Below, piece after piece: positions 1 through 12,512 of a stretch of 59,145 nt of DNA. Made by a program: the position numbers and the translations under genes. The notes below the pieces were generated by a model, which saw only the letters and a program-made list of their open reading frames with translations, was not told the origin of the DNA and did no database searches. Within the stretch, counting starts at the first letter, position 1. Every line of letters begins with the position of its first letter. Origin of the DNA: Chloromonas sp. AAM2 (taxonomy: Eukaryota; Chlorophyta; Chlorophyceae; Chlamydomonadales; Chlamydomonadaceae); the NCBI GenBank assembly GCA_004335635.1, contig QAXH01005100.1, positions 10,572 to 69,716 of the forward strand. The letters run 5' to 3'.

Positions 1-1657
1 CCCTGTGAGCACCACGGACAACACTGGTTCCAGTGGTACTCCCAGGAATTGTCCCAGAACTGGCAAACTTTTTTTTTTTTGCAGCACTGCCCTAGTTGTT
101 TTATTGTTATATATACATCAGGGAAGCAGTCACAGGACACTGACCCACATGCATTTATTGTTTTGCGGTTATATATCATTATGTTGTTACTACTGTTGCC
201 CTAATTGCGTGCCGCAGGAACTAGAGGCTACGCAGCTGGCTGAGCTACAGCAGCAGCTGGACTCTAGCCAGGAGCTTGTGTTGCAGCAGCAGCGCGTGCT
301 GACAGCCATTGGGGCGCCGCTGCTCAGCCTGGCTCAATGCCTCCACGCGCAGCCCCTTGCCGCCGCTCTGCACCTGCAGCCGGAGCGGCTGGTTACGTTC
401 AGTGCCACATCTGAACAGCACAAGGGCTTGGTAGAGCGCCTGGCACGCATGTCAGAGCAGCCCTTGATGAGCGCTGGCTCTTCCCGTGCTGCAACTGAGT
501 ACAGTCAGGATGTGACTGCTCTGGCCACACGCGTGCGCGAGCTGCTGTCAGCGGTGCAGCAAGTGTGCTTGCACGCTGAAAGGGCAGAGGTGGCGGCGGC
601 CAGTGAGAGCGATGCACAGCTGTCTGAGCTGCAGTCACAACTGCGCCTGCTGCAGACTCAGAAGGATCAGCAAGCACAGGTGCGGGTGTGTGGAATGACA
701 CAGAGCATAATCCAGGAGTGTTTTGTGTGTAGCAGCATCTGCATGAGCTAGAGCACCTGTATTGTCGCCGCAACTATTGATGCACAGGCTGTAATCTGTT
801 CAGTGTTCTCGTTCCTGGCGCAACTGGTGGCATGCCGACAGATCCTGAGTTCAAACTCGCGTGGAGGAGAGAGATGACTTGCACCAGTTTAGAGATCTGC
901 ACCCCTTGTACAGATCCGAGCCACTGGCCCCTAAGCAGAAGCTGTTGTATCATCTTGTGATGAGGGCCTAGACAGAACAGGCCACATCGTCAAAGGTGTT
1001 GCAGTTCCCTGTTGCGTGCGTCCACAGGAGCATGCTGCGCGTGAGGCGGGTCTGTCCCAGGCGCTGCGCACATCCACCTGCCGGGTGGAGGAACTGCTGG
1101 TGGAGGTGGAGGGGCTGACCGCACAGCTGACTGCCAGTCAGGCAGCCGCTCAGGCCACCGCCAGCAGCCACATGCAGCGGCTGCAGGAGGAGATTGCAAG
1201 GGTGAGCCGCGAAATGGGACTGCAAGGCACACTGCCAGAACATCAGCACCTGACATGTACTTGTGGATGGAACCGTAGTCTGGTCTGTCATCATGGGACA
1301 CTTGACAGCAGATTGAGATTGAGGCATGCATGCGTACGCAATGTTTGCGAGCAGCGATTTCTTCCGTTTTGTGCTGCTTTTCAGGTGGCGATGCGTGCAG
1401 CTGGCCTGGCACAGGATGTGGGCGTGTGGCACGAGAGGGCGCTGGAGGCTGAAAGAAAGCTGGGCGACTCAACAGTCCATGCCGCCCAGCTGCAGGGCCT
1501 GATAGAGGTGTGTGGCTCGACGGGCCCGCAGATATGCACATTTCTCAACACCAGTTACATCGTGCAAGAAAACACGAGCATGTGCCAGGCTACTTGTTTG
1601 GGCAGGTACTTATCCTGGGTTGCACTCAATGCCATGCACTGGGTGCTCTGTCCCACC

Positions 1658-1692
<35 letters not shown>

Positions 1693-4600
1693 CACTGCTC
1701 CCCTTCGGTGCTCTGTTGGCCTTGCTTGCTTCCTTTCCTTTCCCATCCCGTTCCGTGTCGTTTGACGGCTTCCCTGATGTAAACACATGAACACGCCTTT
1801 ATCATCCTGTTGTTTACATTTACACACTTGGCTGGTCCTGCTAAAGATCATGTGCCGGCCCTGCTGCTGCTGTTGGTTCAGGCTAAGGAAGCACGCCTGG
1901 CAGGATTGCGGCAAGCCCTGGTACAAGCCCATGACGCTGCAGCCGCCACTGATGCCGCTCGAGTCCACAGCACTGCATGTGAGCAGTCTGCCTTTGAGGA
2001 CCTATTAGCACAGTTGACGGCCAGCAAAGCTGCTACAGCAGCAGCACAGGCCATGCAGGAGCAGTTGCATGAGCAACTCAATGCCTGCAAATCAAGCCAT
2101 GCAGAAACTGAGGAGAAGCTGCGATCACAGCTGGCGTCTCTAGACTCGCAGCAGCACGCCAGAGAGGCTGAGCTTCAAGCAGCCATGACCGAGTTGCAGG
2201 CATGCAAGGAGGAGCTAGCTGCTGTAAATGACTCGTTGCACATTCTGATCCAGAAAATCGTGGATGCAGCAGCTCAGCACACTGGACAGGCCGGCGGCTC
2301 TGGTACATCAGCCCAGATGTGCCGCATGTTGTGTGATCAGCTGCGAACATGCGTCAGGGCGGATAGTAACTCAGTCCGTGCGATGACAACAGGCAGCCTG
2401 TCAGCACTGGAGCAGTTTCTGAGCTCCTGTGTGCCCTCCCTGGCAGATGCAGAGCAGGCACTGGATCACTTGTTAAGCTGTCATGCGACCGTTGGTGAAG
2501 CAAGCACTGCTCTGTCAAGGACAGCAACTCAGCTGCAGGCCTCACCAGATCAAATTGCCCATGGCGATTTGAACAGTGGGCATGCGGTGCTGCATGGTCG
2601 ATCAGTGCAGGGCCAGCATGGCTCGTCCCTCAGTCAGATGGTCAGCGCTATGGCATCAAGTCTACAGGCTCTTGGGGCACAGGCACATGGGCTGCTGGGT
2701 GTGGCGGCCGCTGCCTCAACCTCCCTCACACAGCAGGCAGCCAAGGCTACAGAGCTGGAACACGAGCTTGTGCATGTCAAAAAGGTGAGCTAGTTCTTCA
2801 GCTCGCAAACCGACGCCGGTAGCAATTCGCCCAGAGCGCTTGCCTGCTTTCCTACTTTGCCGCACTGCAAACCATTACCAAGTATGCAGCGCTGCATACC
2901 ATTCCATGCTGTATGTATTTGTGTGTGTGTGTGTGTGCGTGTTTCTGTGAGTGTGTGTGTGTGTGTGTGTGTGTGCAGGTTGCATCCGATCAGGTGGAGG
3001 CCACCAAGCAATCCCTGTCCGCTCGGCTCCAGGAGCTCGGTGCAATGCACGAGCAAGACCACACATCACGCTTGGCTGCTGAAGCAAAGCTGCAAGTCGC
3101 TGAGCGGGGTGAGATTCAGCCATGACCTTCAAGCGTACATATCCGTTTTGCAAAACCACTATGATGGCTGTCTAGATTGTTCAAGGTCATTGCCTTGCAA
3201 CCTGCCTGCTTTGCAACCTTGTGAAAGGCCATCGCCTTGCCATGGCGATGCATACAGATGTACGTGCGCTTCAGGCCGTCCTGGTGACACTGCAGAGACA
3301 GCAGGCGGCCGCTGACACTCGTGTTGCCAGCGCACACCAGAGCACTGAGGCTATGCAACAGGAGGTGGCACGTGTCCAGGCACAGCTACATGCAGCGCGG
3401 CAGAGTACTACTGCGCAGGAGTCCACTGCACGTGGGCTGCGCAGGCGCCATGACTTGGCCATTCTAAGGTGCATCACAGCTAGGTCTGAATGTGCCGCAA
3501 CGCATGAGTCTGCATTTTGACTTGTAGGCTTTATGCATACAGCTGACCGGCTTCAGCCTACCACGCCTTGCACTACTGTGGCGTTGTTCTTGTCACACGC
3601 CACGTCGTGCGGTTGTGCTGGCAGGTACCGTCTGGTGCGCTCACGCCTGGCCTCCGTACAAAGGTCTGGACGGCACCTGAGGCTGAAGCTCAAACGTGCA
3701 CTCGGCTCAAGGTCAGACCTGGCTGCGGCCATACTGGCAGCGGAATCGGCTTTGGCGCGTGAGCAGTCCAAGGTCGCCACCCTGACAGCGTCAGCACAGG
3801 GCCATCTGGCCAAGCTGCAGCGTGCAGAGGCATTGGTCACCAAACTGGAGGAGAGAAGGTACGTGACGGCTGGGGTCCTGTAATCTACCTCTTGTCAGTG
3901 TGAAAGACTTGCTGCTTGCCGGGCAAGTCTTTGAGTTACGTTTCATGCAACAGCATCACGTCCGTCTCCATATCAAGGCCAATCTGACTCCTTTGCTGCT
4001 TGGGCACTGGGTCTCGTCGGCAAACATGCCACAAAACAACCTTTTATCACAAGTAGACCTGCTACCATCTGGCCCGCACTGCTTGCATGTTGCTCGCATA
4101 CACTCAGTCAGTGCGTGCATTATCACCACCCTTTAGCACGCACTGCCTGCACGTTGCCACACTTGTTCGCAGGTCAACCCTGGAGTCCGACAAGCGTGTC
4201 TTGGCTGAAAAGCTGGCCGCGGCTGTGGCTCGTTCGAGTGCTGCCGAGCAGGCTCGGGCTGGTGCGCTCAAGGGGGAGGGGGCGGCCAGGCAGGAGCACC
4301 AGCGCGCCCTGCGTGCGGCCACTCAAAGGTGTGTGCATCTGGGTGGGTGTGGGTGTGGGTGTGGGTGTTTCTACATCTGTATCATCTCGCAAGTGGAACA
4401 TAAGATGGCTCAAACATCAACCACGCAATCGAGCAAATAGCTTGTCTTGCACCTGGCCACTTGAGTTATGGACTCTACCCAGTGTCTCCACAAGACACGC
4501 TATGGCGTTAATAACTGCACGCATGCAGGTGTGCAGCGGCGGAGGCTAGGGCGGCCACATTGTTGGAGGCACTTGAGGGTGCGGAGATGGCACTGCGGGA

Positions 4601-7600
4601 GTCACAGGCAAACTCCACACGTCTGCTGCAGGTAAGGCCTGGTTTGTCACAGTTGCTGGTGCGTGGGTTGCAGACAACAGTCAAGTATGTGGAGAGGCTT
4701 GGCAAACCGCGACATCGCTGCTATCGCTCGAGTGATGGGACGGCGCTTGTCGCTTGTCAAGCCAAGCACTGGTACTCACTGTCGTGCCCAAGCCTGGTTT
4801 TGTCTTGCAGCTTGCGGCTCGACAAGCAGGTTCAGGGGCCGCTGCCAACGCGTGGACCTTGGAGCTACAGGCACAGGCGGCTGAGCCGACAGTGCCGGCG
4901 GCATCACCCTTGGTATCGAAGCAACTGAAGGAGGCACTGGATGAGTTGGCAGCGTTGCAGGTGCGAGGGTGGATGGCACGCTTACTGGCTGTGCACTTGA
5001 ACACGTGGGCCGAGCATGCTGCACCCAAGCAGGTCGCTGATACTCACCTGCTCTCCTGAGTAGGCAGAGCAAGCTGCATGAAGCAAGCACAGGAGACAAG
5101 AGTGTCTGTCAGGTGTCACTGCTGTGAGCGTATGCAGTTTGCAGAACAAGCCGTTTTGCAAGCTCGCATCATGGATTGTCCTGTGCAATGGCGTGTTTGT
5201 AGGAGGAGTGTCAAAAGCTCAGACAGCAGCAGCAACTCGCAAATGGATTGGCAGCTGACAGTCCTTCGCAGGCTGCAGAGCCACAGGCTGAGCAAGCAAG
5301 CAGCAGTGGTGCAGTTCAAGCCTCGGGTGGTACACCACAGCAGGCGCAGGTTGTGCGCGAACCCCAGCCCTCTCCAGTGCCGCAAAGCCAAGTGCTCCAC
5401 GGCACCCTGGCGCAGCTGCGTTCACAGGTTGACAGTTTGCATGTGGAGTTGCATGCAGCTGCTTTGGAAGCGGCCAATGCACGTGCGTTGCAACTGGCTG
5501 CCGAGGCCAAGTGTGCAGAGCTCTCACAGGAGGTCCAACAAACCGCAGCCAGGTGGGTGATTGCCCAGTGTGTGGCTTTCTGTGCCGAGGCTGTGTGTGA
5601 TATTCATCAGGTGTGAGTGTGGGCTGAAATGCCTGTGCATTGTGACCCTCATGACTGTGCGCATCTTGAGATGAGTTCCCATCAGATACAATCATGACAA
5701 CCATGATGATTGCCATGGTGAGCTTTCTGAGTGAACAACTTGTTGTTCCTACCTTGCTTTCTGCATACAGAGCGCAGCAAGAGGTGCACAAGGCTCAGCA
5801 GCTGCATCTAGCCCACCAGCAGGATGCCGCAGCTGCTGCTGAGCAGGTTCAGCAGCTGAAGGCAGCGCAGCTGGTGCTGGAGCTGGAGGTGTCAGCGGCA
5901 GCGCGCGACAGGGCGGCGGCAGCTGACCGGCAGGCGGCCACCGAGGCCCTGCTGCGGGCGAGTGACGACGCGCTGCATGCCGCGGGGCACAAATGCGGGG
6001 AGCTGGAGGCAGTCATTGAGTCACAGGTGAGGCACGGTGGTGGGGGCGTGGGCAGGCACACTTGACTGGCTGATGATGGACTTGGTTGTGCTTGCCCGCA
6101 CAAGCCTGTAGTATGCATCATTACCCTGCGCATTCCAGTGCATGTGGCACAGTCATCGCCTTGCCGCTGCACAAGTCAGAGTAGAGTAGAGCAGAAGGAT
6201 CAAAGCACTGCAGAGGAGGTTTGCCGTCACGTCCAGTAGTTTGGCCGGGATTGATTTGGCCGACCCTGCTCCTATCTCGTCTAACGGTTGCCACATCAGC
6301 ACCTCGAGGGGCAGTCAAGGAGCACTATGAGCCCTCCATGCTTGTGCACCGAATCATGCAACCCCAGCAGGCTCATGCACTGTGATGCACGCACATTGAG
6401 CCGCTGCTGGCCGTCCAGGCCATGCTTTCCATTGGGTTGGTGGCAGCAAGCAAGAGGCGAATTGACGGCCAGCTACATAGTCGATAGCTTTATCTTGAAA
6501 AGTGATGATTGTTCCTGCGCTTCAGGGAGAGGAGCTGCTGCAGCTACACGAAGAGCTCTCTAGACTGAGTGCTGCTGTTGAAGCCGACGCAGGGCAGGCA
6601 GTGGCAGCGGTAGCTGAGGTGGGTGCAAATGGCAGACAGGCAGTTGGGCCAGTTACACTTATGTGCTTTGCATTATGTTGTCTGGCAGCAGTGTGTGCTC
6701 AATTCAACCTTACAAGGGACTTCAGCAACAAGCAAATGCGTTGATGTTCACTGTTCAACCATTTCAGGCGGCTGAGCAGCGGGCGGCAGCTGCACAGCTG
6801 ACAATTGTGAACCTGAAGACACAGCTGGAGAGCCTGCAGCGTGAGCATGAGGACGTGCTACAAACGGCCGCAGAGGCAACTGCCAAGCAGCAAGCGCTTG
6901 AGCAACAGCTAGACAGCATGGCAGCCTTGCAAACAGCCTTGCAGGAGCAGCTTGAAGCACAGCAACAGGAAGCAGCACATGCACATGGAGAGGCCGCACG
7001 AACGCAGATCGAGTTGGAACGCGCAGAGCAGCGCATGCAGAGCCTGCAAGCGGAAGTCCATGCATGTAACCAACATTGGGTCGGTAAAATGAAAGCCGTT
7101 CAGGCTTTGGCACGGCAAGAGGCGCAGGTGTTGCATGTAGAGCTGGATACCGCTAGGCAGACCGTGGACGTCCAGCAAGAGCAGCTAGAGCTTCAGTCAA
7201 GGCAGGTGGCAGACCTGAACGAAGCCCTGGACAGCACCCAGTGTGAGCTGCAGGCATGCCAGCTGGAGCACTGTGCACTGGTCTGTGAGCACGAAGCACG
7301 GCACCTGACAGCAGTCAATCAGCACCATGGAGCAGAGGCGGTACAAGCTGTCTACGCCTCCGCACTTGCTAGTAAAGAGAGCGAGCTACAGCACGTGCAG
7401 TCTATGGTACGGCAATTGGAAGCACGGTTGGAGGCAGCAGCTGGTAGGGAGGCGAGCTATGGTCAGGAGGTAGCGGCTGCTCGCCATGAGCTGGACACCA
7501 TCACGCAAGAGCTGGGAGCAGTGCGTGCTCACAACAATCGCCTGTCTGCGGAGCTGGAAGTTGCTTTTCAGCAACTCAATGCTGTCAGGTGCGTGTTGCA

Positions 7601-10600
7601 TCAGGAGCTGCAGGTTACTGAAACGGCAGCAGCTTGCAATCTTGCGTTCGTGCATGTGCTGTCCATGCATGTATGTGCTTCACCGTCCCGTACATGCACA
7701 TGTTGCAGGGCACAGCAACAAGCAGCACTTGAGGATGATCTGGAATCGGTGAGCACCATGACTGGCTTGACAGGCCGCACTGCACGTGTGGAGCCAGGAT
7801 CGCACGACCTCATGGAGGCAGCATCACTGCTGGGTGACAACCAGGCACTCATGGGGCGCCTGCAGCGGACGCATGCAAAGCTCAAACTCGCTAAGGCACG
7901 AATTGTGCAGTTGGAAGCTGCTCTGCAGCTGGGCTCCCAGGCGAGTGCATGGCTGATCCGTGGCCTGTAGCCAGCAAACCACCACAACTGATGCAGCATT
8001 CGGAGCATTCAAGGCACAACCGTCACTGTTACAAAACGTACTTGTTTCCTTTTCCTGGGCTCGCACTGCAGGTGATGGCCGGGCATGACGGAGCACTGTT
8101 CATGTTTGAAGGTAGGTGCGCTTGTGTTGCCTTTGGATTTGGGCTCAAACTGCTCGCGCTTTTCCTGCCTCGGGACTGTCTGCCTGCCTTTCACATCACC
8201 GACAAACGTTGTGCTTGCAGGCTCTGTGGCATCGTCCGACGCGCATTGCGGCCAGGAACGCTTGCGCGGGGAGCCAGCAATTCAGGCATACCAGGTACGA
8301 GGAGTGCAACCCAGGGTTGTTACGTGCTTGCTCGCGCACAAGCCCACTGATGTGACATCATGTTCTTCAGAACAAGTCGCTCTTGGCTTTACTAGTTTCC
8401 TTGGGTTGCCTTGGACATGCCCTCGACGTGACGTGACTCCCCATGCACGACAGGGACATGACCCGCAGTCCAGGCGGTAGCCGCAGTTCTGCATGGACTC
8501 TGTATTGAAGCCTTGGATATTGATTTACTGGCATGCATCCAAGAGCTTGAAGCAACTGATTTGACACGGCCCAAGCCCAGTCACATATCCTTTCCCTCCC
8601 GCAACCTTGTAGGCGCCACTGCCATTGTGCTTGCAACCCGCCCAAGCTTGAATGCGTCACTGTTATTTTCCCAGGGTGTCCAAATGAATGACTGCACAAC
8701 AGTGATTGGCCTGGGCAGCCTTGTTCAGTGTTGCTGGCCCGCTGGTAAACAAGCATGCTACTCCGTTCTTTGCAGACCGCGTTGAGAGCCGCCCAGGAGG
8801 AGGCTGCTCTGGCCATGGCGCAGTGTGCAGCGGCCCAGCAGCAGGCAGAGGCCCTCATGCAGCGCAGCCAGGAGGAGCACAGCAAGGCGGCAGGCAAGGC
8901 AACAGCGCAAGCCTACCTACTAGCAGCAGCTGCAGCGCAGGTGGATGCGGATTCAGGCGCAAGTGATGATGGGTTCCGGGACCAACAGGCCGCTGTGCAA
9001 GGGTCAGGGGACAGTGAACCAGACTATGACACAAGGGCAATTCTGCAGCTCATCCGCAACCAGCACCGTGAGATACGCACTCTGCAAGAGGCGCTCAGCA
9101 GGTCCCATGCCAAAAGGGCACAGGATGTCAGGCACGCGGCGCAGGTGGCAGATGAGCTGGCGGACGCGCAGCGACAGGTGCGGCAGGGGCCTGGGCTGCT
9201 CATTCAAATGTACAGGGACGCACACGCATCCCACATGCGCCTGCTTGTGCTTGGGTTGTGGTGACTGTGTGTCTTCGCCTAGGGCTCTGTATGCATACAC
9301 ACGCACCCCGTGTTGGGCCATTGCTTCCTGCTGGCCTTCACGCATTGGCACAGTCAGCAAACTGGGACTTGTCTTGCCAATTGCCACAGGTTCGGGAGTT
9401 GGAGAGCGTCGCGGAGACCATGAAGCATCAGCTCAAGCAGGCGCAGGCCCAAACCACTGGCGTGCGGGAGCACTTGATGAGTCACAGCCCAGTGCCACCG
9501 GGCATTCCAGCCCTTTGGCCAGACGTGGATGAGCCCACCACCACTCAATCAACATGCCTGCTGGACAGCAGCAGCCTTCAGCTCGTGGAGGAGGTATCTC
9601 AGGTCTGGCGGGATGCTGCCAGCGCCCACACCGCCAAGATAGCCCACCTGGAGGAGGCGCTGCGTGTTGCTGACAAGGATCTGCAGTACACACACCAGCA
9701 GCTACTGGACACGCAGAAGAAGGCAAGTGATGACAGGAGACGAGTCAACGCGGGTGAAAAAGGATTATAAATGCATTGATGCTGCTTAATAATTTAATTA
9801 CAGCCTGTGCTGTCCATTCCATTCATGCACATTGCATGGACAGAATTGTAGACCAGCCGTGCTGTGGAATGAGACTATTATCAATGCCCCTATGTTGTCC
9901 TGTCGTTTGCAGGCAGATGCGTGCCAGGCGCGTGCAGAGGTGGCTGAGGCTGCGCTCTCTTCGCTGACAACCCAGAACCAGTTGGATCTGAGTGCGGTAG
10001 AGCAACAGGTACAGTGTGGCTGAACCCAATGCTTAGCACCTGAAGCTTGGTAGACGAGGCAGGGCGTGGTTTGTGGGTGCCAGCTTCACTCCTGAAAGGA
10101 AAAGGATCCCCCAAACGGTAGTGAGGAACATGCCATGTTTGATGGTTGCAGTGTGGTTGATTTGTGCAGGTGGTCCAGGCGGAGTCCCAGCGTGAGTCCC
10201 TGTCCCATCAGCTTTCGGCAGCCCAGCAGACATGCGACGACCTTCAGCACCGCTGCGACAGGCTCACCGCTGCGCTGCAGTCAGCCGGCACCAAGCAGCA
10301 CCAGAGCGAGGATGCGCTCACGCAGCTGTCCCAGGAGCTGGAACGCAGCACGGCCACGGCCAGGGAACTGGCAGAGCAGAAACGTGTGCTTGCCAGCCAG
10401 CTATCCCAGGTAGAGCCATACGCAGCACCTACTCCTCTCTTGCTAGCTGCAGCTTGCCCGCTTGTCTCATGCTCTTATCTTCCTTATGCACAAAATCTCT
10501 TGTGAGGCTTCTCAAGACATGGTGTTTGGATGCACCTTGTGCACAGATCAAGCGGGAGCTAAGTGGCGTCCTTGCTATCGCATCGCAAAAGCATGACGTC

Positions 10601-12376
10601 CTGCACCTGCCGACTGAGAACCAGCAGCAATCGTCGGAGGCTTGTAATGCTCACGACCTCGCGGGTACGATCCGTCAAGTGGTGGCCGCACTGGTGGAGG
10701 GCAACTCAACGGCGTCCTCAGTCAACTCGCAGCTTCAAGAAGCACACGCTCTGTTGCGGCAACGGGCGTCGGACAACGCAGCGCTCAACTCCAAAATAAG
10801 GTACAGTTGGCCAGCCCGTCGCCGCCTCCGTTCCTTGGCGACAAGGGGCAACTCGTCACGCCAGAGCAAGCAGAGGATTGATACCAGGCAATTTGGCAAG
10901 CTTTGCGTTTACGAGATTGCCTGCGATCTCCTCTGGTTGTCGTGGCTGACTATGAAGCTGTTGAACCCGCGATACTACGGTCCGTTCGTTTGCCGTTGGG
11001 TGCATCTGCAGGTCCCAAGCTGCAAAACTTGCTGAGCAGGCCGCTGACCTTGCATCGGCCAAGGAGCTGCACGCCGCTGCCGAGGCCAAGCTCAAGCGCA
11101 AGGAGGCCGAGCTGCGCAACGTTGAAGCTGAGATCTCCAGGCAACTGGAGGATTACGGCAAGCTGCGCACTCGCCTGCTCAAGCACGAGCAAGACAGCAG
11201 CAAACTCAGCACGGGGCATGAAGCGATGGCGCGCAAGTGCGACGAGCTGCATGCAGCCCTTGCAGCGAAACAAGCTGACTGTGCGGCTGCTCAAGCCAAG
11301 TGCGCGCAGCAGCAGGAACACATTGCTCAGCTTCGCAGTCACGTCTTAGAGTCACAGGTGAGACTTCGCCAATATGCCCTTGCAGTAACAACGATGTCGG
11401 ATTAGGCTTCGCGCATCCTCCTTTGCTACGCGGTGGCGCCAGAAGGGTCACTCAGGAGTGTGTTGCTTGGTTGCTTGCGCGATTGCTTCCAGGAAAGACT
11501 CCGAGCCATGGACAACAGCCATCAGCTGAGGGCACAGGCCAACCAGCAGACAGAGCAGGTGGTGCACAGCCTTCAATCCGAGCTGGGGACATCTCAGCAG
11601 GCGGTGGTTGTGTTGAAAACCCAACTGGAAAAGAAAATGGGCGAAGTGCGGTGAGTGAAGATCGTTAGGATTGGACAAACTCTGGAAAAGTATCTCTTAC
11701 AACAGTACCACAGAAAAAAATGATGCTTGCCAGTTCTGGGACATATTGCCGTGAGACTCTGATTTTACCTCTGGGCTGTGTGTGTATCAATGGCGATCAC
11801 CAGGACAGGTGCATCCACGGAAGGCTTTTAGCTGTTTTCAGCTGCGCATGCTGCGCGCATCACCTGACCGCAAATCGTGAAGTAAACTGCGCACCAAATC
11901 GGGGTAACTAGTTCAGGACTATTTGGCTCCACTTTTTGTGAATTGGCCTACTGGCTTAAAACGCTGATATCTCGTGACAGCTGGGCTTGGTCGTCAATTC
12001 ATCTGCACCTTGCCTGGCCAATGAATGCCTGCTTGATGTCCAGTCGTTGGCCTACAAATGTATTCACACGTATGCTGCCCTTCGTCCTGTGTCTTGCAGT
12101 GAGCTGCATCAGATGCTCAAGGCCTGGGAGGCCATGCGCTTGGGCAAGGACGCGCAGATCGCCGCGCTCATGGAACGATGCAAGAGGCACGAAGAAGATG
12201 CCGCAGAGAAGGCCCGGACCGTCGAAGCGCTGCGTAAGAAGGTGTCAACAGTGGGGCGCGCGTCGCAGGACTTATCCCTTGCGCTGTCGAGCAGCAGCCC
12301 ACGGCCAGCGCACTCTGGCGGAAGCCACTCGCCGTCATCCATTGCAAGCAACGCAGGATCAAACTACCGCTTCTGA
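1..12376 (+). CDS. Giant coiled-coil protein, 5' partial (C-terminal ~2,205 residues)
   Basis: Function not recognised. Exons: 218-679, 1028-1201, 1385-1507, 1882-2784, 2979-3108, 3258-3468, 3625-3858, 4173-4328, 4529-4631, 4811-4960, 5203-5552, 5771-6026, 6526-6618, 6768-7588, 7709-7940, 8072-8111, 8221-8294, 8776-9177, 9390-9722, 9913-10008, 10170-10409, 10547-10800, 11012-11357, 11493-11650, 12100-12376 (stop TGA at 12374). They total 6,618 nt, exactly divisible by three, and every junction keeps phase. Bases 1-4 before GTGAGC look like the end of an earlier exon. The product is almost wholly Gln/Glu/Ala/Leu-rich heptad sequence (for example residues from 6768-7588), broken by a less regular segment around 2230-2760. 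It ends in a Ser/Gly/Pro-rich tail after a charged stretch with KAWEAMRLGKDAQIAAL. Introns 7941-8071 and 9723-9912 begin with GC. A scaffold, centrosomal, golgin or SMC-like role is possible but nothing decides between them. Small exons at 8072-8111 and 8221-8294 are the least certain. Confidence 0.85.
12..68 (-). repeat. Dispersed repeat, copy A
   Basis: The reverse complement of this stretch nearly matches 12814-12869 (GTTTGCCAG.TCTGGG, then GGGAGTACCACT and a CAGTGTTGTCCGTG end). It lies inside the first visible intron (5-217) of the coiled-coil gene. Shorter relatives occur at 11724-11745 and 29422-29441. It is probably a piece of a mobile or multicopy element; no terminal repeats could be delimited. 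Confidence 0.6.
1651..1693 (+). repeat. CTG/GCT trinucleotide-rich tract
   Basis: An imperfect GCTGCTGCT run within intron 1508-1881 of the coiled-coil gene. It is intronic and so not a polyglutamine or polyleucine tract in the product. Confidence 0.7.
2921..2975 (+). repeat. (GT)n microsatellite up to a splice acceptor
   Basis: The tract runs directly into GCAG and the exon that starts at 2979. It takes the place normally held by a polypyrimidine tract. Confidence 0.85.
4341..4368 (+). repeat. (GGGTGT)n short tandem repeat
   Basis: A GGGTGT repeat starting 12 nt after the donor of the exon 4173-4328 (donor GTGTGT at 4329). Confidence 0.75.
11724..11745 (+). repeat. Dispersed repeat, copy C (short)
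   Basis: The core GCTTGCCAGTTCTGGGACA matches copies A and B. It lies in intron 11651-12099 of the coiled-coil gene. Confidence 0.4.
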
Positions 12377-12512
12377 TTGCACCCTTGCCATAACTGCTCA
12401 AGGAACCTTAAACGCACAGCAGACCTGTGCTGGTGCAGTGATTCATGAACAACGCCGTGCCTGGCTCACAGGCACGAGCTGCCATATGCAGTATATTTTG
12501 TCACCATTGTTT

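Noticed and set aside
399..773. Long minus-strand ORFs opposite coiled-coil exons
   Set aside because: They mirror GC-biased coding sequence on the plus strand and carry no motif.
1510..1968. Poly-Cys, poly-Leu or poly-Ala frames around 1650-1700
   Set aside because: They come from a CTG-rich intronic tract, not from a coding exon.
8463..8600. Open stretch with QELEATDL in intron 8295-8775 of the coiled-coil gene
   Set aside because: No clear donor, and exons 8221-8294 and 8776-9177 already join in phase.
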